Positions 32,482 to 40,827 of a stretch of 44,300 nt of DNA are shown here, in pieces; the stretch's first letter is position 1, and each line of letters begins with the position of its first letter. The translations under genes and the position numbers were made by a program. Origin of the DNA: an uncultured Acidimicrobiales bacterium (lineage in GTDB: Bacteria; Actinomycetota; Acidimicrobiia; Acidimicrobiales; SZUA-35); assembly GCA_938029215.1 (NCBI GenBank), contig CALHFG010000124.1, positions 1 through 44,300 on the forward strand, written 5' to 3'. Under the pieces are notes generated by a model. That model was given only the letters and a program-made list of their open reading frames with translations. It was not told the DNA's origin and searched no databases.

Positions 32482-32958
32482 TTAGGAGAAGATTTGAGAA
32501 ATCGAGGGACAATCGGGGTCGCCGACAGGGCAGCGAGGGCTCTTGGCTGAGCCAAATTGGCTGCGGTTCACCATGAGGAAGCAACTATTGCAGACGAACT
32601 CACGATCGCGTTGGGCCGACACCTTGGGGGCGTCATCGTCCTCTTCATCTTCGTCGTCATCGTCGGTTGCCATGCGGTCCTGAAGGATGTCGCTGAGATC
32701 GGCCTCGATGTCATCGGGATCGAGCTCATCGTCGTCATCTTCATCGTCGGTGTTTACCTTGCGGGCGCGAGGTGCGGGCGCCTCATCTTCTGCTTCTTCC
32801 TCATCTTCGACGTCGGCAGCTTCAAAGTCGTCTTCGCCGATATCGGCTTCGAGATCATCATCGAGATCGTCTTCTAGATCATCGACAAGATCGACATCAT
32901 CGGGGTCACCGACGGCCTCCTCGTCTTCAACTACTTCGTCTTCGAAATCTTCAGCCAT
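32482..32958 (-). CDS. Very acidic protein with DUF4193-like C-terminal Cys motif
   Basis: 158 residues. The first ~110 residues are dominated by Asp and Glu (many DDDDE blocks). The C-terminus FVCNSCFLMVNRSQFGSAKS with a later CPVGDPDC matches the shape of actinobacterial DUF4193 (CSSCFLVxHRSQL...C..C), which likely binds one metal. The gene has an AAAGG ahead of its ATG. The acidic N-terminal extension is longer than in most DUF4193 proteins. First gene of a run of three towards the GNAT gene. Confidence 0.72.
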   Translation of the reverse strand: MAEDFEDEVVEDEEAVGDPDDVDLVDDLEDDLDDDLEADIGEDDFEAADVEDEEEAEDEAPAPRARKVNTDDEDDDDELDPDDIEADLSDILQDRMATDDDDEDEEDDDAPKVSAQRDREFVCNSCFLMVNRSQFGSAKSPRCPVGDPDCPSISQIFS

Positions 32959-33059
32959 GAAACACCTTTATTGAACGCGACCGCTGGATGCGGCGGACTC
33001 TACAGAATCCTTCGGCAACTCCCACCGTCGCGACTGTCTCATTCGACACACCGGCCAAA

Positions 33060-33971
33060 TTACTTGGAGACAAACATTGCTCGGTGGCTGGTCACGTTGG
33101 CCACATACGAGTGTGTGCTGGTGTACCAGCCGTTAGCCCGAACAGCTCCCTGGCCCTGATAGTAGGCGGCGATTGCGTCGTTTTCGTTGTCCATTTCGAC
33201 GAGCAGCCAGCCCAGGTAGGCGGCGCTCATCCTTATGTTGTCCTCAGGCTCGGTACGGTCCAGCGACGGGTCACCAATAATGCTGTTGGCGATCCATTCG
33301 CCAGTGGCCGGCATGATCTGACCGATCCCGAACGCACCGGCGCTGGAGATTTGATCGTTTCGCCAGCCCGACTCTTGCCATGCGACGGCCATGAGAAGAT
33401 CGGTCGGAACGCCATAGTGGACGCTCCACTTCTCAAGGCTCGGCAGAATTGCCAGCCGGACGGGATCGTTCACGATCCGAGGATGCAGGTTCGGGTAGTT
33501 AGCAGCCGAGCCAGGCACCTGAAGTTTCTGGCCCACTCGTATGCGGTACGGACTGCTGATGTTGTTTTGCTTGGCGATCTCGCGCCAGCTCACGCCAAGC
33601 TTCGATCCGATTCGGCTGAGCGAATCGCCTGACACGACCGTATAGCTTCCGGTACCTCCGGAGAAGTTGGCCGGGTTGACCGCCTTCGGCTTGTCGGTTG
33701 ACGCCGCCGCAGCCGGCTGGGCCGGTGTGGAGGACTGTCCGCTGTGGGGAATGCTCAGAACTTGCCCAACACGAATGCGGTTTGGGTTCGAAATGTCATT
33801 CTCTTTCGCGATCGCCGAAACGGATACGTCGTACTTTCGTGCGATGTGGCCCAGGGTCTCGCCTGACTTCACGGTGTGGGAGCCATGCGCAGACGCAGGT
33901 GCCACCGAGAAAAGCATGGCAGCACCGGCAAGCGCGGGAACGGCAACGGTTTTAAGGATCTTCGAGTGCAT
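33060..33971 (-). CDS. LysM-LysM lytic transglycosylase (SLT domain), secreted
   Basis: 303 residues. Signal peptide about 1-28 (ending PASA). Two LysM domains at about 31-75 and 108-153 (HTVKSGETLGHIARKYDVSV and YTVVSGDSLSRIGSKLGVSW) bind peptidoglycan. A transglycosylase domain follows (~180-285), with catalytic Glu200 in AVAWQESGW, then SSAGAFGIGQIMPAT and AAYYQGQGAVR. It would cleave glycan strands outside the membrane. A sigma28-like promoter ends exactly 6 bases before its ATG, so transcription is probably leaderless and tied to that sigma factor. Confidence 0.9.
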   Translation of the reverse strand: MHSKILKTVAVPALAGAAMLFSVAPASAHGSHTVKSGETLGHIARKYDVSVSAIAKENDISNPNRIRVGQVLSIPHSGQSSTPAQPAAAASTDKPKAVNPANFSGGTGSYTVVSGDSLSRIGSKLGVSWREIAKQNNISSPYRIRVGQKLQVPGSAANYPNLHPRIVNDPVRLAILPSLEKWSVHYGVPTDLLMAVAWQESGWRNDQISSAGAFGIGQIMPATGEWIANSIIGDPSLDRTEPEDNIRMSAAYLGWLLVEMDNENDAIAAYYQGQGAVRANGWYTSTHSYVANVTSHRAMFVSK

Positions 33972-33977
33972 GTAGGC

Positions 33978-34004
33978 CTATCGGCCCATACCCCACTGCC
34001 ATTA
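33978..34004 (-). promoter_or_regulatory. Sigma28 (FliA/WhiG)-like promoter for LysM transglycosylase
   Basis: On the minus strand TAAT (34001-34004), 15 bases, GCCGATAG (33978-33985). The -10 is 6 bases from the ATG at 33971, the same spacing as at the zinc-ribbon gene. Confidence 0.6.
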
Positions 34005-34047
34005 GAGGAACTGATCTGTTTCCGTACAACCCGCTGGTCAGCGCCAG

Positions 34048-34236
34048 CGTTCGCCACACAAGCAACAGGCGAGCGCCCTGAAAACCTCAACGTTGCCGCC
34101 GCGCCAGCAAGGCAGCACATACGCTCGATCAGGCAGCCCGCAGGCCAGCGGAGCGACCCGCCAAACTCAGACAACAGACCCCTCAAAAACGCCCAAAACA
34201 ACCAACCCGTTCGCCACACAAGCAACAGGCGAGCGC
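34048..34236. repeat. Two 29-base direct repeats 160 bases apart
   Basis: The same 29 bases occur at 34048-34076 and 34208-34236, beginning CGTTCGCC and ending GGCGAGCGC. The TTCGCC/GGCGA arms let each copy fold. They lie between the LysM gene promoter and the 3' end of the ThyX-like gene; I see no gene between them. Confidence 0.8.
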
Positions 34237-34245
34237 AGCGAAATA

Positions 34246-35847
34246 TTACAGCATCGCTCGCTTTTGTTCGGCTCGGCGCTCAGCTTCGAGCCGTTCAAGG
34301 TCGGCTTCGCTGCTGTGATTCACGAAGGTCATCATCCCTGCGATCGCTTTGTGACCGGCGGTCTCGGCGATGGCGGTGTGCATCTCTTGCGCAACCGTGC
34401 GATAGGCCGGATGCCCTTGCGGCGTTGACCGCAGCTCGAGCATATGCATTGCCGAGCGAGCATTGAGGTCCATCATGAACCGAACCCGATACGCAAGAGA
34501 CACCGCGTAGGAAGCGGATGAGCCAAACGGCTCGAGGGCGCCGAACAGCGCAGCGGAGCGATGCATGGCGGCATCAAACTCGTCGGTGAGTCCAATCTCA
34601 TCGATCAGCTCAGGCCGGGTGTAGCCATGACTGGGGTTGAGTTGTTGCCACTCGACGGTGAGCAACCGGTGCCGCTGCAGATCTCGGAACGCGCCGTAGT
34701 CGGCGAGAATGTCGAAGCGGTACGCGGGACGCTCGAGCGCCCGGCCCGGACGGTGGCGGCGGTTCTGTCGATTGCCGGTGTAGGCCTGAATTACGCGAAT
34801 CCGATCCTCGACCGTCATGGCGTGCACCTGATCGGTCAGGGCTGCTTCGGAGAGGCGAGAATACGGGTACAGCATCGCTGCGACCATCTTCACCTCTGCT
34901 TCGGGATCAAAGTCAACGAGGTCGACTCGTGCTCCCTGATCCGCGGGCCCGGTTGTGAGTAGGTCTGCTGCGACCTCGTTCATATGGAGGTTGATGTCGC
35001 TCAGGTATTCGCTGTGGACCTCGCCTCGCTCGGGCAGGTCGACACGTCGAACGAATGAAGGAATGACCTTTCGGAGCTCGGTCAGCATCAGGTCGGCGTA
35101 CGCGTTGGCCTCGGGCAGCGGGTTGGCTCTCATCCGAATGAGCATCTGCTCGTAGGCCTGCCCGCTGGCATAGATCCCGACGTTACTTTGCGCCGACGCT
35201 GGCAAAATTCCACGGACCGCATCCAAAGCTTTGGCCTTCACCGCTTGCCGATAGATGAAGTCACTGTCGCCGGGGGCCTTGGGAATCACCTGCTTGATGT
35301 GCTCTTCGACTTTGGGCGCCATCTGGGCGTAGGTGTCGAACAACCGATCCATGTCGCCGACGTACCGCGTCCCGAACGTGGACGCCAGGATCTCCGGGTC
35401 GCGGAAATACCGGTAGCGGCCCCCATAGCGCGAGTCATAGGGGATGTAGCGGGTGGACTGCTCGAGGTATGAGGCCAAGCGGCCCCACTCGAGCACCTTG
35501 GTCAGCAGGTTCGACGCCTGTTCACATGCGAGGTGAACCCCGCCCAACTGAGCCACCGAGTCATCGCCGTATTCCACGAAAATGCGCTCATAGAGGCTCT
35601 CGGCTCGTTCGAGGCCGATGGTGGCGTCGATAGTGGCGTCACCCTCGATATCGAGTTCGTTCACAAACTCGTCGAGAAACAAACGGCGCAGACTCTTCGC
35701 CGAACGCGAATAGCGTGCAAACAGGGCTCCCTTGACGACCTCGGGCAAGTTCACCAGAGCGAACACGGGCCCATCGAGATTTGTAAAATACCTGCGAAGC
35801 ACGTCGGACTCAGCCGACGTGAACTCCTCTGCGACGTACGCTCCCAC
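34246..35847 (-). CDS. Duplicated ThyX-like (FAD-dependent thymidylate synthase family) protein
   Basis: 533 residues, about twice a normal ThyX. The N-terminal half has GRLASYLEQSTRYIPYD (122-138), matching the SxxEQSxRY part of the ThyX motif but with EWGR where RHR should stand. The C-terminal half has QRHRLLTVEWQQ (391-402), which keeps RHR but has lost the S..NExSxR part. Each half ends with the ThyX-like helix pair (SNVGIYASGQAYEQMLIRMR; RSAMHMLELRSTPQGHPAYR). The two halves could form one composite site, or the protein may have a different function. Genomes with this form should be checked for a true thymidylate synthase. Confidence 0.75.
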   Translation of the reverse strand: MGAYVAEEFTSAESDVLRRYFTNLDGPVFALVNLPEVVKGALFARYSRSAKSLRRLFLDEFVNELDIEGDATIDATIGLERAESLYERIFVEYGDDSVAQLGGVHLACEQASNLLTKVLEWGRLASYLEQSTRYIPYDSRYGGRYRYFRDPEILASTFGTRYVGDMDRLFDTYAQMAPKVEEHIKQVIPKAPGDSDFIYRQAVKAKALDAVRGILPASAQSNVGIYASGQAYEQMLIRMRANPLPEANAYADLMLTELRKVIPSFVRRVDLPERGEVHSEYLSDINLHMNEVAADLLTTGPADQGARVDLVDFDPEAEVKMVAAMLYPYSRLSEAALTDQVHAMTVEDRIRVIQAYTGNRQNRRHRPGRALERPAYRFDILADYGAFRDLQRHRLLTVEWQQLNPSHGYTRPELIDEIGLTDEFDAAMHRSAALFGALEPFGSSASYAVSLAYRVRFMMDLNARSAMHMLELRSTPQGHPAYRTVAQEMHTAIAETAGHKAIAGMMTFVNHSSEADLERLEAERRAEQKRAML

Positions 35848-35913
35848 GGACGTTAAGGGTATTCGGGAACGGCTCGATGCCCGCGGATGCAGGCGAGGAG
35901 ATTAGGCCTTTTC

Positions 35914-36501
35914 CTAAACGACCACGAGGCCAGCGTCGGGCCTGACGACCACCTTGATCCTTGTCGTTTCACCGACCAGGACCCCATCCACACGAACCGG
36001 GGTGCCCCGCTCGAAACTATGCACAACTTCGGGCTTCCTCGTCATCTTCAAACCGGGGTGGGGCAGGTGGACTCCGGTGATGGCTCGCTTCTTCGCCATC
36101 AGTCGCTGCTGGAGTCCCAGTTGTCCGACGGTGGTGTCGACAAGGCCGTCGTTGGGATGAGAACGGGGGCCGAGATACAACCCGTCGACGTACGCCGCAT
36201 TCATCGCCGCCAAGAACACGCCCGCCCACAGCCGGCGACGAACAACCACATGCGCCGCTGCCACGTGGAGCGAGCCATCTTCCAGCTCGATTTCTAGGAG
36301 ATCAACCGGGTACGCGCGATGTGAAACACCGGCCGGTGCTCCCCCACCCAACGTCGCAAGTAGGTCTCCTCCGGTGATCGTGCATGGGTCGCTGCCTTTC
36401 TCTGCGATGTGACGAGCCAATTGGGCGTCGGTCCTCAGCGTTGGCCAGGTCGGATCGATCGACGACTCAAAGCCATAAGAAGACCCCTTGCCGATAACCA
36501 C
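35914..36501 (-). CDS. Stand-alone DAGK/YegS accessory-domain-like protein
   Basis: 195 residues. The C-terminal two thirds (RLWAGVFLAAMNAAYVDGLY, then GPRSHPNDGLVDTTVG and AITGVHLPHPGLKM) resemble the beta-sandwich domain that follows the catalytic domain in diacylglycerol-kinase/sphingosine-kinase-like proteins. The nucleotide-binding domain with its GGDGT loop is absent, so no kinase activity is expected alone. It starts 2 bases after helY, and is the last gene of the tatB-tatC-helY run. Confidence 0.6.
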   Translation of the reverse strand: MVIGKGSSYGFESSIDPTWPTLRTDAQLARHIAEKGSDPCTITGGDLLATLGGGAPAGVSHRAYPVDLLEIELEDGSLHVAAAHVVVRRRLWAGVFLAAMNAAYVDGLYLGPRSHPNDGLVDTTVGQLGLQQRLMAKKRAITGVHLPHPGLKMTRKPEVVHSFERGTPVRVDGVLVGETTRIKVVVRPDAGLVVV

Positions 36502-36503
36502 GA

Positions 36504-39257
36504 TTAGACCTCGGGCGAGGAGTTCTCATCGTCCTCGGCTTCGTTTTCGGCTTCGTTCTCGGCCAGGTCCGCGTCGGCAGCTTCAATCTCGGCGTCGGTG
36601 GAGATTTGCGAGACGGTGACCAAGTCTCGGAAGAGTGCATCGAGCGCCTGGCGGGCGGCACGTTGGGTGAGCGGTACCGGCGCCAGCTGGGCTAGTTGAG
36701 TCAACAGGTCCATCAGCTGCTTAATGTTGCGGACGAAATCGCCGGGCGTGCTCTCGCTGGCTGACAGCACGGGGTCGAGCTCAAGACCCAACGCCCACTG
36801 GTAGGCCACATTCATAAACCCCGGGTCGGGCACCTTCGTCTCCCGAAGCCCGGCATTCCGCTCATCGCGCGCCAGATACCGATGGAGCCGTTCGACCGCC
36901 TTGTACCGACGCCGCAGCTCGCTCGTCGGGAAGATGGTGCCACTAGGAGGTTTTGGACCCCGATCATGTCGCCGCCCTTTGCCCGAGGGTGCCTTACTAG
37001 GCTTGCCGCGCTCTTCGTAGCCGAAGACCGACGCCAAGGCGGCTACCTCAGGGGCCGACAGTCCATCGAAAACCCCTTCTTCCAGCGACTCGACGACCAA
37101 TAGATCGGCCTCGTGGTAGGTGCTGGCCAATCGTCGACCCGAACTGGTGAGCGACCAGTCTTCGACATGCCCCCGGTCTCGAAGGACCCCCAAGACGGCA
37201 TCAAATTGGCGGGCAAGGGAATCCACATCTTTTACCACCACGCGCCGGATTCGATCGATGTCGTTGTCCAGCTTCTGCAGTCGCTTGAGCGCCTTGATCG
37301 CTGGCCGAGGGATCGAATCGCCATCGAGCCGGGCCTTTGCCGTGGTCGAGTCGGCGGTGGTCCTCCGTCGTCGCTTGGTGCTCGTGAGTCGTGCGCGGGA
37401 CAGGTCCTGACTCATCTCATATTTGAAGCTGACGCTGTTCGGCAGATATGGCTCGGGCACCTCCACCGAACCGATGATGATCGGCATCTCATCCAGGGAC
37501 TTGCCGTCTAGCTCATACGTATCGCCGTCGACGTCGACCCCGACCACCTTGACGCGGTTGCCCTTCCGATACGCAACGGACACGACCGCCAAGTGGGGTG
37601 GAAGGCCCGGTCCTTCTGCCTCGATTATCTGGCCCGGACGAAGCTGGCTAAGCGCAAAGCTCACATCGTCGGTGGGAGCGTCTGTCTCTGAGCGGGTACG
37701 CACCTCCCGCACGACGGCCCGTAGTTCATCTACCGGGCCGTACTCGCTTTCGATCTTGCGGACGACCTCGTCGCGTCGATCGAGTAACCGCTCCAGTTCG
37801 TGCTCGGAACGGACGATGCCCGCGTTGGCCCGAAACTGCGCAAATGAGAGGTTCAATAATTGCCGGGCCCGTTCGGGCTCGTACCGCCGCACGAGATTTG
37901 CGGTCATGTTGTAGGTGGGGCGGAACGCAGATGTGAGCACAAATTCGCGGCTCGACGCGAGGTTCGCAACCTGTTCAAAGGTGACCCACGGAGACCAGAG
38001 CACCAGGGCCTGCCCCACCTCGTCAATCCCCCGGCGGCCGGCCCGGCCGGTGAGCTGGGTGTACTGGGCAGGTGTAAGAAACTCGTGGTGTTCACCGGTC
38101 CATTTGGTGAGCTTGTCGATCACCACGGACTTCGCGGGCATATTGATTCCTAGAGCGAGGGTCTCGGTGGCATAGACCATCTTTACAAGGCCTCGCACAA
38201 ATGCCGCTTCCACCAGCTCCTTGAATACCGGGACCATGCCGGCGTGGTGGGCCGCCACGCCCGCCTCTAGTTGCTCCATAAAGCTGTCGAACTGAAGCGT
38301 CTGCAACTCTTCGGTGGTCAACTGATGCACATGTTGATCCGCCAGTGATCGAATCTCCACCCGCTCCTCGGGCGTCGTGAGCGTGATGCCAGCCGACGAG
38401 ACTTCTCGGGCTGCGTCGTCACAGGCGGCCCTACTGAAGATGAAATGAATCGCCGGAAGCATCTCAGCCCGGCGCAGTTCACGAAGTGCCTCGGCCCTCG
38501 TTGGTGTTCGATATCGCCGCGGCGATCGCTTCTGCTTTCCGCCAGTGCGCTTTCCTCGCCGGCGACGATCGAACGCTGCGTTCGCGTCGGGATCGAACTC
38601 AAACCCTCGATTGTTGGGTTTGGAACCCGTCATGGTTGGAATGACGGTGATCGATCGACCATCTCGTTCCGCTACCACATACCGGTTCTCCAGTTCTACT
38701 GGGCGCTTCGTTTCGACGACGAGAGTGGTGGGGCCCCGAACGGTCTGAATCCACTCGGCAAGCTCCGGCGCGTTGCTGACCGTGGCGGAAAGGCAGACCA
38801 GCTGTACTCGATGTGGAAGGTGGATGATCACTTCTTCCCACACCGGACCGCGGTAGGAATCTTGTAGATAGTGCACCTCGTCGAGCACAACCGACTGCAG
38901 CTGTTCCAGTTCGGCGCCGGCATACAGCATGTTCCGCAGGACTTCGGTCGTCATCACCACGATGAGGGCATCGGGGTTGATGGCATTGTCGCCCGTGAGC
39001 AGACCGACGTTGTCGCTCCCGTGCTCGGCCTTCAAGTCGTTGAACTTCTGATTGCTCAGGGCCTTGATCGGCGTGGTGTAGAACAGCCTCCGGCCAGCGG
39101 CTACCGAACGACGGGCCGCATGTTCGGCGATGTAGGTCTTGCCCGAGCCGGTCGGCGCGGCCACGACCACATGCTCGCCCGCATCGACCGCATCGGTGGC
39201 CTCAACTTGAAACTTGTCGGGCGTGAATGAGCGCTGCGCCGGCTTCTGTTCTGTCAC
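36504..39257 (-). CDS. helY: Ski2/Mtr4-type superfamily 2 RNA helicase HelY
   Basis: 917 residues. Walker A APTGSGKT (34-41), motif II DEVH (126-129), motif III LSATVSN, motif VI QLTGRAGRRGID, then a C-terminal helical/DSHCT-like region with long charged inserts. Residues ~225-250 (RRRRGKRTGGKQKRSPRR) are a basic insert typical of actinobacterial HelY. It probably unwinds structured RNA during turnover. Immediate linkage to tatC (2-base gap) is the common actinobacterial order and supports the taxonomic inference. The extreme C-terminus is acidic (NEAENEAEDDENSS). Confidence 0.93.
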   Translation of the reverse strand: MTEQKPAQRSFTPDKFQVEATDAVDAGEHVVVAAPTGSGKTYIAEHAARRSVAAGRRLFYTTPIKALSNQKFNDLKAEHGSDNVGLLTGDNAINPDALIVVMTTEVLRNMLYAGAELEQLQSVVLDEVHYLQDSYRGPVWEEVIIHLPHRVQLVCLSATVSNAPELAEWIQTVRGPTTLVVETKRPVELENRYVVAERDGRSITVIPTMTGSKPNNRGFEFDPDANAAFDRRRRGKRTGGKQKRSPRRYRTPTRAEALRELRRAEMLPAIHFIFSRAACDDAAREVSSAGITLTTPEERVEIRSLADQHVHQLTTEELQTLQFDSFMEQLEAGVAAHHAGMVPVFKELVEAAFVRGLVKMVYATETLALGINMPAKSVVIDKLTKWTGEHHEFLTPAQYTQLTGRAGRRGIDEVGQALVLWSPWVTFEQVANLASSREFVLTSAFRPTYNMTANLVRRYEPERARQLLNLSFAQFRANAGIVRSEHELERLLDRRDEVVRKIESEYGPVDELRAVVREVRTRSETDAPTDDVSFALSQLRPGQIIEAEGPGLPPHLAVVSVAYRKGNRVKVVGVDVDGDTYELDGKSLDEMPIIIGSVEVPEPYLPNSVSFKYEMSQDLSRARLTSTKRRRRTTADSTTAKARLDGDSIPRPAIKALKRLQKLDNDIDRIRRVVVKDVDSLARQFDAVLGVLRDRGHVEDWSLTSSGRRLASTYHEADLLVVESLEEGVFDGLSAPEVAALASVFGYEERGKPSKAPSGKGRRHDRGPKPPSGTIFPTSELRRRYKAVERLHRYLARDERNAGLRETKVPDPGFMNVAYQWALGLELDPVLSASESTPGDFVRNIKQLMDLLTQLAQLAPVPLTQRAARQALDALFRDLVTVSQISTDAEIEAADADLAENEAENEAEDDENSSPEV

Positions 39258-39259
39258 CG

Positions 39260-40045
39260 TTACGCGGTGGACTCGGCGTACGGATCCTTCTTCTTCCGGC
39301 GCGAGCCGATCAGGATCGAGAGTTCATAGAACAGATACATCGGGACCGCGAGCACCCCAAGGGTGAACGGGTCACCGGTGGGTGTGATAATCGCCGCCAA
39401 CACGACCACAAAGATGATCGCCACGCGACGGTTGTTCTTGAGCGTGTCCGGCTGGACAAGCCCGACCAGCTGCAGGAACACCAGGACCACCGGTAACTGG
39501 AATGCAATTCCGAAGGCCAAGATCATCTTGGTGAGGAAACTGAGATACCCGGTCGCCTCGAAGTTCGCTTCGAAACGGTCGCCACCGAGGTCATTCACCA
39601 AGACCGAGAGAGCCCGGGGCAGGAACCAATACGCCAGAACCATGCCGCCAGCCAACAGGATGGTGGACACGACCAAATAGGGAGCGAGCGCTCGCTTTTC
39701 GTGCTTGTAGAGGCCGGGCAGCACGAATCGACCGAGCTGAAACAGGATGATGGGCAGCGCAAGAATGATGCCCCCGTAACCCGAGAGTTGAAGCTTGACA
39801 TTGAACGGCTGCAGAGGGTCGGTGGCGAGGAAGGTACAGGACTGCTGCAATTCGGACCGCAGGTCGCAATATGGCGCCGACAGGAACGCAAGTATCGGGT
39901 CGTAGAACACCCATACCGCAATGGCGCCGATGAAGACCGCAACCGCGATCTTCATTAGCCGAGTCCGTAGCTCCTGGAGATGTCCGAGGAGCGTCATCTC
40001 CCCCGGGCCGGGTCCCCGCGGGTTGCGCTTAAGCGGGTTCTTCAT
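39260..40045 (-). CDS. tatC: Sec-independent translocase subunit TatC
   Basis: 261 residues from ATG at 40045, preceded by GGAG 5 bases away; ATG at 40057 is an alternative. Six hydrophobic helices. The N-terminal MTLLGHLQELRTRL carries the conserved Glu of the twin-arginine recognition site, and FVLPGLYKHEKRAL is the periplasmic/cytosolic landmark after helix 2. It receives folded proteins with RR signals; the DUF2271 lipoprotein in this window has such a signal. Start overlaps the tatB-like stop by 17 bases. Confidence 0.95.
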   Translation of the reverse strand: MKNPLKRNPRGPGPGEMTLLGHLQELRTRLMKIAVAVFIGAIAVWVFYDPILAFLSAPYCDLRSELQQSCTFLATDPLQPFNVKLQLSGYGGIILALPIILFQLGRFVLPGLYKHEKRALAPYLVVSTILLAGGMVLAYWFLPRALSVLVNDLGGDRFEANFEATGYLSFLTKMILAFGIAFQLPVVLVFLQLVGLVQPDTLKNNRRVAIIFVVVLAAIITPTGDPFTLGVLAVPMYLFYELSILIGSRRKKKDPYAESTA

Positions 40046-40709
40046 CAGGCTCCGCATCTAAGGCTTGCTCAATCGACGCATCCAGTTGATCGGCTGCCGC
40101 TGCGCTCTGTTCGGCAACCGGACCGCCCACATCGACATGATCGCGAACATCGGCCCACGGATTTACCGGCTCCGGAATCTCAAGTTTCTTCTTCGCCCGC
40201 TCGGGTTGGGTAATGGGTTGGATCCGCTCATCGGCCCAGGGGTCGGGCCGCTCGTTGGCCGCAGCCGCAACCGTCGGCGGCACCGCCGCCGCCGAACTCG
40301 TAGACGTGGCAGACGGCGTATCGGCCCCCTCATCTACTCGCTTGTCAACAACGTCTGCATCGCCGTTCGGTCCGTCGGCACTGTTCTGATCAGCGAAGCC
40401 ACGCGGCACGATGGGGTCATCCTCGGTGCCTGCACCCCACTGCTTAACATCGGCGGCATCGGTGACCGTTTTGGAAAGGTCGGTCATTCCGGTCTGGAAT
40501 TCGTTCATTCCTTCTTGGAATTCCTTGAAGGTGTCCTGCATTGGCTCGGTCGCTGCCATGAATTCGGCCCGAAGCGACGAACTCATCTGGCGAGCCTGTG
40601 CGGCATAGTGGCCCATCTTGCGGATCAGCCCCGGAAGCTGGTCCGGGCCAACCACCACAAGGGCCAGCACGATGATGAGGGCAAACTCCTGCCCTCCAAC
40701 GTTGAACAT
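40029..40709 (-). CDS. TatA/TatB-family translocase protein (TatB-like)
   Basis: 226 residues from ATG at 40709. A single N-terminal membrane helix (EFALIIVLALVVVGPDQLPG) is followed by the VGPDQLP hinge and an amphipathic helix (KMGHYAAQARQMSSSLRAEF), as in TatA/B. The Glu/Gln before the helix and the long, acidic, Pro/Ala-rich tail (about 130 residues) favour TatB, the partner of TatC. No second TatA-like gene is seen in the window. A good terminator separates it from the upstream zinc-ribbon gene. Confidence 0.85.
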   Translation of the reverse strand: MFNVGGQEFALIIVLALVVVGPDQLPGLIRKMGHYAAQARQMSSSLRAEFMAATEPMQDTFKEFQEGMNEFQTGMTDLSKTVTDAADVKQWGAGTEDDPIVPRGFADQNSADGPNGDADVVDKRVDEGADTPSATSTSSAAAVPPTVAAAANERPDPWADERIQPITQPERAKKKLEIPEPVNPWADVRDHVDVGGPVAEQSAAAADQLDASIEQALDAEPDEEPA

Positions 40710-40779
40710 GCCTACATGGTACCGCGCTGGATGAAAGAGAAAGGGTCTAGCTACCCGAGCGGAGGCCATGAAAACAGCA

Positions 40780-40807
40780 AACGACCCGGGCCGAAGCCCG
40801 GGTCGTT
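40780..40807 (-). terminator. Intrinsic terminator (minus strand)
   Basis: AACGACCCGGGC (40780-40791), CGAA, GCCCGGGTCGTT (40796-40807). Read on the minus strand the stem is followed by TGCTGTTTTC. It ends the zinc-ribbon gene (stop at 40828), before the tatB-tatC-helY run. Confidence 0.85.
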
Positions 40808-40827
40808 CTGCTGCGTCGTAGGTTCGT

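Noticed and set aside
32640..32960. GAT/TCG-rich tract suspected as a simple repeat array
   Set aside because: It is the coding sequence for the Asp/Glu-rich N-terminus of the acidic DUF4193-like protein.
34048..34236. CRISPR-like direct repeats
   Set aside because: Only two copies, 160 bases apart, with no regular spacers and no cas genes nearby.
35247..35254. GCCGATAG on the plus strand inside the ThyX-like gene
   Set aside because: No TAA-type -35 at 15 bases, and it is antisense within coding sequence; an 8-base word is expected about once by chance in a window this size.
36490..36497. Exact GCCGATAA near the start of the DAGK-like gene
   Set aside because: The bases 15 upstream are AGCC, not TAAA, and no plus-strand gene follows; coincidence in coding DNA.
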